64,000 bases of DNA from the NCBI GenBank assembly GCA_015680905.1, contig CM027377.1, positions 35,240,501-35,304,500 of the forward strand, written 5' to 3'. This DNA comes from Coptis chinensis. Its lineage: Eukaryota > Streptophyta > Magnoliopsida > Ranunculales > Ranunculaceae. The translations under genes were made by a program, and so were the position numbers. The notes beneath the pieces were generated by a model, which searched no databases, was not told the origin of the DNA, and worked only from the letters and a program-made list of their open reading frames with translations. Positions 35,691-46,515 of this stretch are shown here, in pieces. The stretch's first letter is position 1. Every line of letters starts with the position of its first letter.

Positions 35691-36639
35691 AAAACTGGAT
35701 TAATAAATAAAAAGAAATTTTCTTTTTGTGCACTTAAAGATGATCGATCTCGACCAGATCATAGTATAATCCGGCTACCTATTGTTCGTGTTCTAAGCAA
35801 TTTTTTATCCTTGGAATTTTGTTATAATCAATTAGCTTTGTAAAGGCATTTTACAGTTTTAGATTTAACAAGAAGTCATGCACATTTTTAAGGCCAATTA
35901 AAATGTTTTAACTTCGTAACATTACTTACTTCAGTGTATTGATGAATTAATCAAAAGTTAATATGCTAAGTGAAATCAAAATAATTGGAGTTCTGCACAA
36001 CTATATTTCCGTCAATAACTCTATATGTACTGTACAGGAAGGTTGTCAAGTACTCAAGACATGTTCTAAGTATATCCACGATTAACCACCAATCCATACA
36101 ATTATTGACATTCTGTCTGGCGAACCGGTTACATAATTATCTTTTTTTTTTTTTTTTTTTTTTTTCTAAAGGAAATGAATGTAATTAATTTGATTTCTTA
36201 AAATGGTGATTTCTTTCTTAATTGTTGCCAAATATCAATGAAAGCTGTACAAACTAATGGCAATAAGTTTCCACCCAAAAAAAAAAGGAAGTAAAGAATT
36301 TAGAGAACGTTAATAATTTGGTAAATGTTGTATAACTTCATCAACATAATACCTATTTTTTTGGTAAATTAGTTTGTGGCATATACACTAATAATTATAC
36401 ATTGACTAAGTTATAGGCAATTAAATACCTTTTCAAATATATTTATTCGAAACATGACAGTGCAGCAAAAATCAAAGCAGACAAAGAACACAACTAGCAT
36501 ATTGAAGTGTTTTTTCTTATTGAAGTTTTATGTCAGACCTGGACCTGTATTAATCTAAACCATGTTACATAATATATCCATTCAAACAAATGTAATATGT
36601 TACTAATTTACATACATTCATTCCTTTGATTTTCTCCAC

Positions 36640-36686
36640 CCCAATTTTCTTTCTTAGCATGTGCAACGCGCATGCCCGTTTACTAG
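36640..36686 (+). mobile_element. Internal Helitron-like 3' terminus
   Basis: GCATGTGCAACGCGCATGC forms an 8-bp hairpin (one G-T pair) with loop AAC, followed after 7 nt by ACTAG (ending 36686). The next base is C rather than T. It may be the end of an earlier or nested Helitron. Confidence 0.6.
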
Positions 36687-37424
36687 CATATGCATAAAAA
36701 AGATTGAGCGAAAATGAAAATTGCAGCAAAAAAGGCATGTGGATGCTATGAGTCCTCACTTTTCAAATATGCGCAAACAAACAAGGCAAAGAATAGGTAG
36801 TACACAAGTTCACATCTATTCCCATACAAATGTTCATATGGATGGTACAAGTACAACAAGGACCACTTCGACTTCTATTCACAATGATCAACTTCTATGT
36901 AATAAAATAGCAGCAAGTAAGCATATTTGTTTTTTTTGTATATATAATCAATAAATTTTTTGTTATTACTTCGACCTTGATATTTAATTATGGTTTTGCT
37001 CTCTTTATATACCTTTGCTATCTTCAATGCAGATGCAGTCTAAAGGCACCAATTTACTCTAACGGCTCATTTTAAGGTGTACCAATGCCTGTGTGGTATC
37101 CGTGTTTTGTGGAGATACCTTAAGTTGGAATAAGGGCTTTTAAAGGACTATTCTTCTGTATTTCTTTCATTTCGTTATTTCACACCAATAGGCAATCGCT
37201 GTTTTTTTAACATGTACAGAAGATATAGTGTAAAACATTGGTGGGCTCTTTCAGAAGGTTTAAATAAAGCGTAAAACGTGTTTGGACTATACAACATATC
37301 CTTCAACCCCCACCTATAGCATCTTTGTTACCACTAAAGGATCTATGCTCCTCTATCCTTTTTCACATGTAGTCTAGAAATTTTGAGCGGTGCATCGTAC
37401 CTTCAATGATAATAATTCTTGCAG

Positions 37425-37750
37425 GCATGCTTGCTGAATGGCCAAATGATTGTAAACTTGGAATAAAAACAACAATTTGTATATCAGTTGCAAGGCTCTT
37501 AGTGCTTTTTCTATTTGGGATTGGTGTCATTGCCCTGGCAAGTAAAATAGTTAACATATTGGATTATGGTGATCAAATATATAATTTTGTGCTTCTACCG
37601 CAGAACACAACTCCAAGTGCCATACTACTTGCTGGGAGCATTTGCCAGCTTGAAGCGGTATGTAGTTCATGCGGCTTCTTCCCTTTCTTCTGGCCAGTAT
37701 ATCTTTGTCATTTTTTCTCTTACCCATGTAAATCGCCATTTTCTTTAATT
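37425..37750 (+). pseudogene. PIN-LIKES (PILS) auxin carrier C-terminal fragment
   Basis: After an acceptor TTGCAG at 37424 the frame reads LGIKTTICISVARLLVL, GIGVIALA, YNFVLLPQNTTPSAILL, the conserved C-terminal pore and membrane segments of PILS/auxin efflux carrier proteins of the ER membrane. At about 37630 the match shifts to another frame (GAFASLKRYVV, GQYIFVIFSLT) and ends at a stop near 37746. Only about 100 of roughly 400 residues are represented. Confidence 0.85.
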
Positions 37751-38435
37751 TGCTACCATGTATTTGAGATACACAATGAAGATTTTCTTTAAATATTCAA
37801 ATTTTTTGTTATGTCTACGTTCTCCATCACATGTCATCATGTCAACAAATGTTGCGAAATACCATAGCCAACGTCCTCAGTCAAATAGAAACAATTACTC
37901 AAAACCACCTCACCAGTTCACGACTTCATGCTCAACGAGTGTGCCCAAAAAACTTTTAATTTATTGTCCAACATGCAATCAAGCGAAAAAAAAAAACTAT
38001 GTGAGTAACTCCATATTAAATACTATGCCATTGTAACTCTATTTTGGATGATTTATTAACAAACCAAATGACTCAGCTTTTGGAGGGTATGTCCCATTCT
38101 TCCAATTCAATACCTACGGTTGCATATTACCTATTTACCTAAGATTTGGATATTGGTTTCAGTGCATAACTTTACATAGATGCTTTTGATGCACTAACCT
38201 TTTATCTTTGTCGTTTGCAACGTGCACTTGCTAGGATGAGCGGCTCAAAGTACATGTGATTTGGAGCTATACTTAGAAGTTTATTACTTACGTATGTCTG
38301 GAAATCAAATAGGCATGGAGTTCCATTCAATTCAAATTTTAAACGGCTGCCAGTGTATATGCTCAAGCATAATGTCAATTGTAAGTGTGCTCACCCAAAT
38401 TATGCTTACACTCATCCTTCAGTTTTGTTTGACAT

Positions 38436-38463
38436 CGCGTGCATAGCACGTGCATCTTGCTAG
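38436..38463 (+). mobile_element. Helitron 3' terminal hairpin and CTAG end
   Basis: CGCGTGC, loop ATA, GCACGTG, then CATCTTGCTAG and T. Hairpin size, 11-nt spacing and the CTAG|T junction match known Helitron 3' ends. Confidence 0.72.
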
Positions 38464-38956
38464 TATAGTGTAGAGATGGTGTAAGAGATAGAAATAGTTA
38501 ATACCAAGCTCACACAAATAGAATTCCATTAATTAATATTAGAAAGGCAACATAATATGTTTTGAGAGTTCAAACAAGGATTTTGTTTACGTTGACCTAC
38601 TACACTTACGTTGTTGATTTTTCTTTCCTTTGACTAATTTTGTTTGCTGCTCTTACTCTCGAAGAATGCATGTAGTTGAACATTGTTGGTTTTGTAGGTA
38701 CTTAAACTCCTATAGGCCATGAGGCATATGGCCTGAGTATACAAATCAATCCATTGTTGGCCGGGTTTTAATATTGCAAGCGATAGTGCATGGTACATAC
38801 ACATGACACTTCGCTGCATATACTTTCTTTTTTTGCGTCATCCCCACTAAGTAGTTGCTCTAAAATACTAAATTTCGCCATTCTTATACTACCGAACCAA
38901 GGTCAAAATATTACGTTAAAATTGTACCATGCAACACTATGATGTTAGTTTGTTAC
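38464..38956. other. AT-rich spacer
   Basis: No gene was recognised between the Helitron 3' end and the MITE. The final 8 bp (38949-38956, TTTGTTAC) act as the left target duplication of the next element. Confidence 0.6.
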
Positions 38957-39153
38957 CATAGTTCGGGATTTTGGAATTTTGGCAAATCCAAAAGTTGAAA
39001 TTAACCGAAATTTATCAAATTTCAATCCCTATTATATTTGGAATTTTAACTAATTTCGGAATCATTAATATTTCAGTTTTATATTTGGAATTCTAATTTT
39101 TTGAAAAACTGAAATATTGGACAGAATTCCAACGTTCGGAATCACGAACACTG
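38957..39153. mobile_element. hAT-type MITE, 197 bp
   Basis: Ends CATAGTTCGGGATT and (reverse complement of the right end) CAGTGTTCGTGATT agree at 11 of 14 positions. Flanks TTTGTTAC (38949-38956) and GTTGTTAC (39154-39161) agree at 7 of 8. It is AT-rich, has no coding capacity and contains many inverted GGAATTT/AAATTCC words, so the strand could fold extensively. Confidence 0.72.
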
Positions 39154-39164
39154 GTTGTTACACA

Positions 39165-39424
39165 AACGATCTGATTATTTATTCCAAAAGGTTGACGATT
39201 TCATAGGAATTTCCAATACACAGCAGTGGCTGGCTTCTTCGGTGTGGAATTTGTTGCGGCTGTTTTTGATAAACCAGCTTCAAATATTCTGTGAAACGAT
39301 CTGATTATTTATTCCAAAAGGTTGACGATTTCATAGGAATTTCCAATACACAGCAGTGGCTGGCTTCTTCGGTGTGGAATTTGTTGCGGCTGTTTTTGAT
39401 AAACCAGCTTCAAATATTCTGTGA
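39165..39424. repeat. Perfect 130-bp tandem duplication
   Basis: The segment from AACGATCTGATTATT to CAAATATTCTGTG occurs at 39165-39294 and again at 39295-39424 without visible difference, so the duplication is young. No protein family was recognised in it. It starts 11 bp right of the MITE. Confidence 0.95.
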
Positions 39425-39911
39425 CCAGAAGATAGTTCTTCATGGCCCAGGTTTACTTATTAGTTTTGTTGGACATTGTCAAGAGTCAAGACTCGAGAGG
39501 GAGAGTATACAGAGATTCAACAAAATGTTATATTCTATTTGTTTACCATGTATCCAAGTTTCAATCGGTTCATCATGTAAGACACCACGGTACCACGCAT
39601 AAAAATCCAAATTTCGGAGTAAATAAATCTTGGTCTCTGAATTCGCTGATTTTTATTATGATTCAAATCTATCAATGGCAAAAGAACCTACTACTATCAC
39701 CATCAGTATAACATAATAGGAATGGTTCTAAGTGGTGGCTAGGATTTAATTTTAGAAAAGCTAAGTGGTGGCTGAGATTGAATCTTGTCTCGAGATTACT
39801 ATTCTAAACAGTAGTTGGAATTTGAGAAGGAATTAAACACTTAATAACATCTAAAACTAAGGAAACTAGTTAGTAAAGTTATTTCATTGTAATTCGACCT
39901 AAGAAGAACAT
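39425..39911. other. Spacer, no gene recognised
   Basis: Open frames in the duplication continue here (to about 39711) but show no known motif. Confidence 0.5.
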
Positions 39912-39967
39912 AACCTACGACATCAGGTTTTGGAGACCCGCGTTCTACCGAACTGAACTAAGAGCAC
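39912..39967 (-). pseudogene. trnW-CCA: Truncated organellar-type tRNA-Trp(CCA) gene
   Basis: Minus-strand GTGCTCTTAGTTCAGTTCGG and the following bases match the plastid trnW gene (also present in plant mitochondria) through the D arm, the anticodon loop with CCA (CTCCAAAA) and the variable region to the T stem (GTCGTAGGTT). About 56 of 74 nucleotides are present. The 3' T arm and acceptor strand are replaced by unrelated DNA. It is therefore a piece of organelle DNA in the nucleus and is not functional. Confidence 0.85.
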
Positions 39968-41949
39968 TTTCTTATCACAATATAAAATACCGTAAATAAA
40001 AAATAAAGGGATTTTTTTTAACCCCCACCTTGCAAAAATAAAAATACACATCACTTCATTCATTGAAGTTGAAATCACATTAAGAAATCAATGAAGAAAA
40101 ACCATATGCCATGAAGCAAACACCATACCCCTTTTAAGAATTGTAATTTGTGCCTCAATTCAATTTGATAATGCCGCAACATGTTTTTTGTCACGGTAAA
40201 TTAGGAATAAATAAAATATCAAAGACCATGAATACTGAGTAGTTGAGAATGCTCCCAGTGAAACACCTAAGCCCCCTTTTTACTCTAATGGGGACATGTC
40301 ATTGTTCGGCATAGAAAATTGAAATCCACGCCTTTTTCTTTTCAATTGAATTGTTCGCCTGATAGATCAAAAAAAAAAAAAAAAAAGGTCTAAAAGAAAA
40401 CCCCCTCTCTCATCTCTCATTGCTCTCTAAAAAACAACATTATATTGAAGAGCTCTCATTAACGGACGAAGAAGGAAGCAATATAATCAACAAAATTTAT
40501 TTTCACAATTTGCCAGTCCAATGATTTGTAAGTTTTTTTTTTTTTTTTTCATTTTGTGTTTTTAGGGTTTTGAAATCGATTCAATCAAAACTTTCCTTCT
40601 TCTGAAGAGAAAAAGGAGACCCCCAATCACAATGACAGAATCATCGTTCTAGGAAGTTCAACCAAGTCAGCATTTTTTTTCCCCCCCATAACCTTCAATT
40701 TTGACATTGTAAATCGCTGAAAATTTTCATGAATACATGATTTCATGTTGCCATGGCATTAAAGTGGCTAAATGGATTATACGTTGTCGAGGAAAATTTT
40801 TGCATCCTTAATCACAAATCCAATCACCTTGAATCTCATTTGGGCAAAACCCAGGTTAGTCAGATTGTTTTATTTTTATTTTTGTTTATTTATTTATTTG
40901 AATGTTGAGTGTGTTTGATTATTGATTTAATGGTATGACTTAATTGAATGTGTTTGTTACAAGATGACTGTTGTGTAATTGAATGGAATTGAACAAGTTA
41001 AACTTCTAAGTCAGTTACGGGTTCTTAGAAAGATTTTAGAAGACTAGAATTAGAACACCTATATAGAAGTGATTTATAATAGTTTGGACTGAGTTCACAT
41101 TTACCAATCGTTGGAAAGTAATGTGGATAAGCATTTCAATGATGCATATGTCGAGATTGATTTATTTTTTAATAGTATAAAGGGAGGGAAAGTCAAGATG
41201 GGAATATCTCCGTCTCCCCTCTTTCTCTCTCTGCTGAAATCTTCGGTCTCTATCTCTATCAAATTAATATGTTCTAATTGCCAATATTTTCAAATAAACT
41301 ATCAAAGTTATTGTCTCATTCGCTTATGACCAATTTATCAAACAAGGTGTGCTGGAATTTGGGTGGGAAACTAAGTTTGACGGGTTACTAAACAAATTGT
41401 CGGTGTCAGCAGTTATTTGTTAACTTGGTTATACAGGAAAGGCTAATTGGCAAATTTGATTGTAGAAGCTTGGTGGATTTGATTGCGGAAAGAAACTCTC
41501 AATGTCAAAAAAAAATCAGTTTAACAGGCAAAGTTATCACCCAATTCACTAACAAACTGTGTAATTAAATTGAGTCCGATCGTGTGTCTGTGTTTAATTA
41601 GAAGATGGTTCCTTTCAACTACTCCTTTGTTCATTTCCAAAACCCGATCGATGTTACGGGTTACATGTTCCCAACTCTATGAGTTACGTATACAAGAATA
41701 TTATATCAAATGGTTCAGGCGTTATCAATATTACTAATCATTTGGAATAGAGTGATAGATGACTATGATTAAAATCTGATCAATTGATATTAGGGATGTT
41801 GTAGACTGGAATCCCGCAGTTTAATTTCCAAAATAGGCATGCATTTGATCATCCTCTTGGTTTGTATGTTTATAAAAGTTTAACGTTATGTCCACAGTTG
41901 CTACTCAATCAATGCCTTAGCTCTATTGTAGTGCACGATAAACGTTTAC
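39968..41949. other. AT-rich DNA before the gypsy element
   Basis: No confirmed gene. At 40753 an ATG opens a 34-codon frame that ends exactly at a good donor (ACCCAG|GTTAGT), downstream of a CT-rich leader (40403-40430). It resembles a first exon, but no downstream exon or family was recognised. TTTAC at 41945-41949 is the left target duplication of the next element. Confidence 0.5.
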
Positions 41950-44575
41950 TATAACACCCCGTGTTTTATTTTTTTTTTCTAATAAAAATAATAATGGATA
42001 ATAGATAAAATAAAATAGGATAAGTGTTAGTGGAAATAGGAGACGTGGGTTTAGGGGATAAACCTTCTTCCCTATTTCGGGGTTTTTTTAAAAACAGAAA
42101 AGAAACAAAATAGGGTTGGTAAAAAACAGAGAGTTTCACAGAGACGAAAGGGAAGAGAGAAGTTTTTTCTGGAAATCTACGAATAGCTAGCTGACAGTCG
42201 GAGCTAATCACGGGTGAGTAGTTTAGTTTTCTCTTCTATACAGAGATTAAAAAAAATTAAGTTTTACTGTAGTACAATGTTGCTGCTTATTTTTCTGTTA
42301 TTCCTCTCGTCTATGATTATTCTACTTGTTATTGTTAAAAACGGTTTTACGTATTGGACTGTTGGAATTGTGAAAGAGTTAATGGCTGCGCAAGCTAAGC
42401 CCACAAGACAGAGAAATCGTCTCTGAAGGAGTTAAAAACTTGTATATTGTTTGAATGTCTATTATGTGTTAAATGTTGGTTTGGTTGGGTAATGGAGGTT
42501 GTCAGACGGGCTATTGAAGCTTGGAAAAAGCTTGAACAGGTGTTAATGGTGGCAGCTCGCACAAACATCATCCTGAAAAATATTGTGAACTGTTATTATG
42601 TTGATTGTGTTGGTTGATTACTGATTGGCGGTAGTGGAATTGTTATATGATAGCTGTGAAGCTTTGAACCGCCATTAATGGCGTTCAAGCAAGAACCAAA
42701 CCGTCCGGATTTTTGTGTTGTTTAATTGATTGTTTGTCTGATTTTGTTGTGAGGTTATGTTGTTGGGTTGAGGTGGATTGTTGGTGGTTGATTGGGTGCT
42801 GGAGAGGGGACGATTGAAGCTTTACAGAGTGTACGTTAATGGCGAAAAAAACGATTTTTCACAGTATAAGGGAATCACGAATTGTTGGTATAGGTACATG
42901 GGGTTTTTCTCCAGGAGTCAAACCGTGGGTTTTATATTGGAGATGGATGGCCGGTGGTGGCTGCTGTAGTGGTGGAGGCGCCGTGAGGAAGAGGAAGAAG
43001 AAGAACGTCCTCTTCATTCTTTTTTTTTGGCTATTGAGCTTGGGCCGATATAAATGGGTGGGCTTGAACGTTTTTTTTTTAATTTTCATTTTTGGCCTTA
43101 AGTTTAGACTTTGGGCCTTAGGCTTTGGGCTTTTGGGTTAGAGGAGTTTAGGTATGGTTGTCTGCTGTTGACCTGGCTGGTTGATGTTGACTTTTGGTAG
43201 GTTGACTTTGACTATTGACTAGGGTTGACTTTGACCTATTGACCCAATTTGATATTTTAACTCGGATTATGATTCGGTCTATTAGGATAGGTCTAGGGCT
43301 ATTAGCATGCTTGGCTTTAGGCTAAGACCTTTCTATATATACGTGTGTACGTGTATTAACTGTTATGTGATATTTCAGTTCTTTATGATATGCAACGCTA
43401 TGACACTTATACATCCATATAATTAATAACGCGTAAACCAAAAATACATGAAACAAGATACTCTTACGTTCTCTGAAATAATTTATGCAATAAAGTTCAA
43501 TAATGCGTAAACAATTTACCGCACATTTTTTTAGAACTCTCCACGCCTCAAGTTTTGGATTTGAGTTTTATGACTAATGATGTCATATGTTAGGTAGGCA
43601 TTTATTGAATGTGCCATAAATGGCCCGTTAGCGTTATATATGGGTATTCATTGAATGTGCCATGAATGACCCAGGAATGTGCCATGAATGACCAGATTGT
43701 TTGGATTGCCCTAGAGAGGAACTAAGGTATTCGCCCTTGGGTTAGTTGTATTCTTTGATTGTACGGGTGTGCTTGGACTTGCATTTGAATACCTATAGGA
43801 TATCTACATATGTTATATAAAATTTCTAACTTTCTTTTGCAGGAGGGTAGGACTTAATAATATTTTGTGCAGGGACGCAGTCCTACCCTGATATAGCAGT
43901 GGATATCGGTAAGTTTAATTCAATTACTTAGTTAGTAAAACAAGTTATTTTAACAAGTTAATAAGATGGGAGTCTTGCTTGGGAAGAAACTATGCCGGTT
44001 GAAATGACGAAACTACCTGTCTTCCAAGCTGAGAATAATTATATTATGATCTTTAAAGTGTTAGTTATGATAAGTAAAGACTGGAAATGGTTATATATGG
44101 TTAATCTACTCATACCAGCAAATTCCATTTTGCTTACCCATGTTTGCTTTGTTTTGGCAACATGGGTGTGTTCTTGGGAACATAGGTGGCAGGCAGTGGA
44201 ACCACGGCATTCGATTTAGATTTGTTCTGGAGCAATCCGGGAGTTTATTTTATTAGGTTTGATCTTTTGGAAGTATGTAATAACGTAGTTTCCTATTCAT
44301 ATGACATGAAAATACGATGTTGAAGACCTGTTATTCTTAGAGTGGTTTGATGTTTTATTGGGACGGAAAATAGACTTTTTATAAAGTAATAAAGAGAATT
44401 TTTGGAGATTATTTTTGTTGTTAAGATTCTTTTATGATGTGGGTTTTCGGTTATGGCATGTGTTGTATTCACCCCGTCATAGCCTGGGTTTTTAGACAAT
44501 TGAACATAGTGATGTTTGATATATTTATATTTCAAATATTCTCTTTGTAATTATTTAGAAATTCGGGTTGTGATA
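41950..44575 (+). repeat. 5' LTR of the gag-only gypsy element
   Basis: Starts TATAACACCCCG (TG mutated to TA) and ends TTGTGATA. Relative to the 3' LTR it has about 50 extra AT-rich bases near its start. It contains a GTTGAC/TTGACC cluster at 43166-43254. Apparent reading frames inside recur in the other LTR and have no protein similarity. Confidence 0.92.
43160..43255 (+). promoter_or_regulatory. Cluster of TTGAC W-box-like cores in the 5' LTR
   Basis: About eight TTGAC cores occur in 95 bp, several as the full W-box TTGACC/T recognised by WRKY factors. The cluster is conserved and even extended in the 3' LTR. Position within an LTR is suitable for transcriptional control, but function is inferred. 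Confidence 0.55.
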
Positions 44576-44579
44576 TTTC

Positions 44580-44590
44580 GGTATCGGAGC
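44580..44590 (+). promoter_or_regulatory. Probable primer-binding site of the gypsy element
   Basis: GGTATCGGAGC lies 4 bp after the 5' LTR and differs at one position from GGTATCAGAGC, the initiator-Met tRNA complement. Confidence 0.7.
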
Positions 44591-44701
44591 TTAGATTAGC
44601 CTAGATTTGGAAGGTCTAGGTGATCCTCGAATGTGGTGATTGGGTGTGTTTGAGTTTAAGATGTTTGGAGTACTAATAGAAGTCCGTTTTGTTTTAAGGT
44701 G

Positions 44702-45631
44702 ATGGCTGGAGATGACAATGACGTTACTGGTACTGAAAGTAATACCATATCTGCTGATTTGTGATCAATATTAACTCAGTTGGTGCAAACTATTCAGAGG
44801 GGTTAACGTGCTAATCTAGGGCATCCTTTTGCTAGGAGAAACAAGGATTTTGCTACTTTAGGAGGCCAGAAGTTCAAGGGAGAGAAAAGGGCCATTGATG
44901 CTGAGAAATGGGTTACTATGTGTGAGTCCGTGTTTGCTAAGATGCAACTCACTGAGGTACAGAAGCAAGAGTTGGCTTCTCACCAGTTGGAGAGGTCAGC
45001 TTTATTTTGGTGGAGGTCTATCAAGGATAATGTGGATGTGAGAACTATGACTTGGGAGGATTTCTAGGTAAGATTTGAGGGAAGGTTTGTTCCTAATGCT
45101 GTTAAGGAGCAATTAACTGAGAAATTCTTTCATCTGACCCAAGAAGGGAAAACTGTTACGGAGTACGTGACTAAGTTCAATGAACTATTGAGGTATGCTC
45201 CTTATCTAGTGGATACCCAAGTAAAGAAGAACCAGAAGTTCATCCGTGGACTAGAGCCATATCTATCAAGTTATTTGATACCCTTTGATTCAGAAACTTT
45301 CGATCGCGTGTTAGATTTGGCATTAAGATATGAACAATTGGATAATAAACCTAAAGATGAGAAAATTAAAGAGAATGCCCCAAAACAAGCCAGCTTACAC
45401 CTTATTTATAGTCAGTCACGTCAAGGGCAGAGAAAAAGTCAGCATCACCCATATAATAGGCAAACAAGTAAGCATGTGAATAAGGACGCGAGTGCTTCGC
45501 TAAAGAGATTTGATAGTAATTGTTTGAATTGCGGGGAAGTTTGGCATACTATTCGAAGATGTTCTAAACCAAATGAACTAGTAGGCAAATGTTATAAATG
45601 TGGACAGTTGGGGAACTATGCTAAGAACTAA
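44702..45631 (+). pseudogene. Ty3/gypsy gag relic
   Basis: The frame from ATG 44702 (MAGDDNDVTGTE) shows the gypsy capsid pattern: FKGEKRAIDAEKWV, LTEVQKQELASHQLERSALF, FFHLTQEGKTVTEYVTKFNE, KFIRGLEPYL. Two zinc-knuckle-like motifs follow: CLNCGEVWHTIRRC (complete C-X2-C-X4-H-X4-C) and CYKCGQLGNY, whose His is Asn. Stops at 44762 (TGA), 44804 (TAA) and 45065 (TAG) break it. The frame ends at 45629 immediately after the second knuckle, where protease should begin. About 310 residues are represented, near the usual gag size. Confidence 0.88.
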
Positions 45632-45639
45632 CTGGTTAA

Positions 45640-46503
45640 TGTTAGGTATGTTTGAATTTGTTGTTTACTAGTTCCTTTATTGGTACTTAGCATGTAAGAA
45701 ATTATCATATGATTATGAAAATAAAATGCTAGTTGTTTTAACGGTTAGCTCTTATGAAATTTATAATTGAAATTGTTCAGCATGTTATAGTGTTGTTTTC
45801 CTAACGGAGTTTTCTATTTTAAATAAGTATTGGCTAAAGAAGAAATTGTTATTTTAAAATTTCATATTTGAGTAAATTGGAATTATCCAAGGAATAAAGA
45901 AACCCTTTTGATAAAGGTTGAATTTGAATTTTTGATATTGTCCAAGTTATGTATATCGTTGGTGTGTGATCTAATATACATAACATCTCTCTGTATGCAT
46001 CATTGGAGTTGATCCAGTGTGTACATGTACACCGTTGGAGTGTGATCCAGTGTGCATACCACACACCGTTGGTGTTTGATCCTATGTGATGGTAGAGAGC
46101 TTGTATGCATCGTTGGTGTGTGAACTAGTGTATACTTGCACATCGTTGGTGTGTTAGCCAATGTGCATGCCTCACATTGTAGGTGTTTGATCCTATGTGA
46201 TAGTGGACATATTAGTATGCCTATCTATATGATATTGTATTTGTGTATTCCTTTTAATGTGTGTATACTTGCGTATACACGTATGTCTTAATTCTGATAT
46301 TGGTTTACTATGATCATTGGGTGCAAGCTGTAAATGATGTGTTTAATTTAATCTCCCTGCTGACATGTTCTACATTATTACTTAAAGTTTAGTTGTTGGG
46401 ACATAATATGTCAACTTTATACTTTATAAATATTTATTGTTTGACGTACGGTTTGTTTGGTTAATCTACACTCTACCTTGAATCTCGAGACGAGATCCTT
46501 TTA
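45640..46503 (+). other. Non-coding interior of the gypsy element with diverged tandem repeats
   Basis: No pol domain. Between about 45945 and 46215 a unit of roughly 40-55 bp containing CGTTGGTGTGTGATC and CAGTGTGCATAC repeats about five times with divergence. The end (46480-46503, CTCGAGACGAGATCC) resembles the region before the polypurine tract of chromoviruses. Confidence 0.7.
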
Positions 46504-46515
46504 AGGTGTGTATAT
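46504..46515 (+). promoter_or_regulatory. Degenerate polypurine tract
   Basis: AAGGTGTGTATA directly before the 3' LTR. Related chromoviruses have TTTTAAGGGGGG-type tracts here. The purine run is weakened by T residues. Confidence 0.55.

Larger units (their letters stand above)
30893..38463 (+). mobile_element. Candidate gene-capturing Helitron
   Basis: The left end TCTCTACTACTAGTATA is preceded by A, and the right end is CTAG followed by T, the expected A|TC...CTAG|T insertion pattern. A 7-bp stem with an ATA loop (CGCGTGCATAGCACGTG, 38436-38452) sits 11 nt before the right end, as in Helitrons. Between the ends are exon-intron fragments of at least four unrelated genes on both strands and no complete gene. 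No Rep/helicase lies inside, so it would be non-autonomous. Two other Helitron-like 3' ends (36686 and about 38234) suggest nested or successive elements, so the true limits are uncertain. Confidence 0.68.

Noticed and set aside
39968-40100. Larger plastid DNA insertion around the trnW fragment
   Set aside because: The flanks show no petG, trnP or other plastid sequence that could be recognised; only the tRNA part matches.
40753-40855. ATG-led 34-codon frame ending at a good splice donor, looking like a first exon
   Set aside because: No downstream exon or family similarity could be found before the gypsy insertion at 41950; kept only as a remark.
42778-42969. Open frame repeated at 47309-47500, apparently a conserved small gene pair
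   Set aside because: Both lie at the same place inside the two LTRs of the gypsy element; they are similar because the LTRs are, and neither resembles a protein.
43992-44219. Hydrophobic open frame, repeated at 48509-48805
   Set aside because: Again the two LTR copies. The frames end at different places and lack a family signature.
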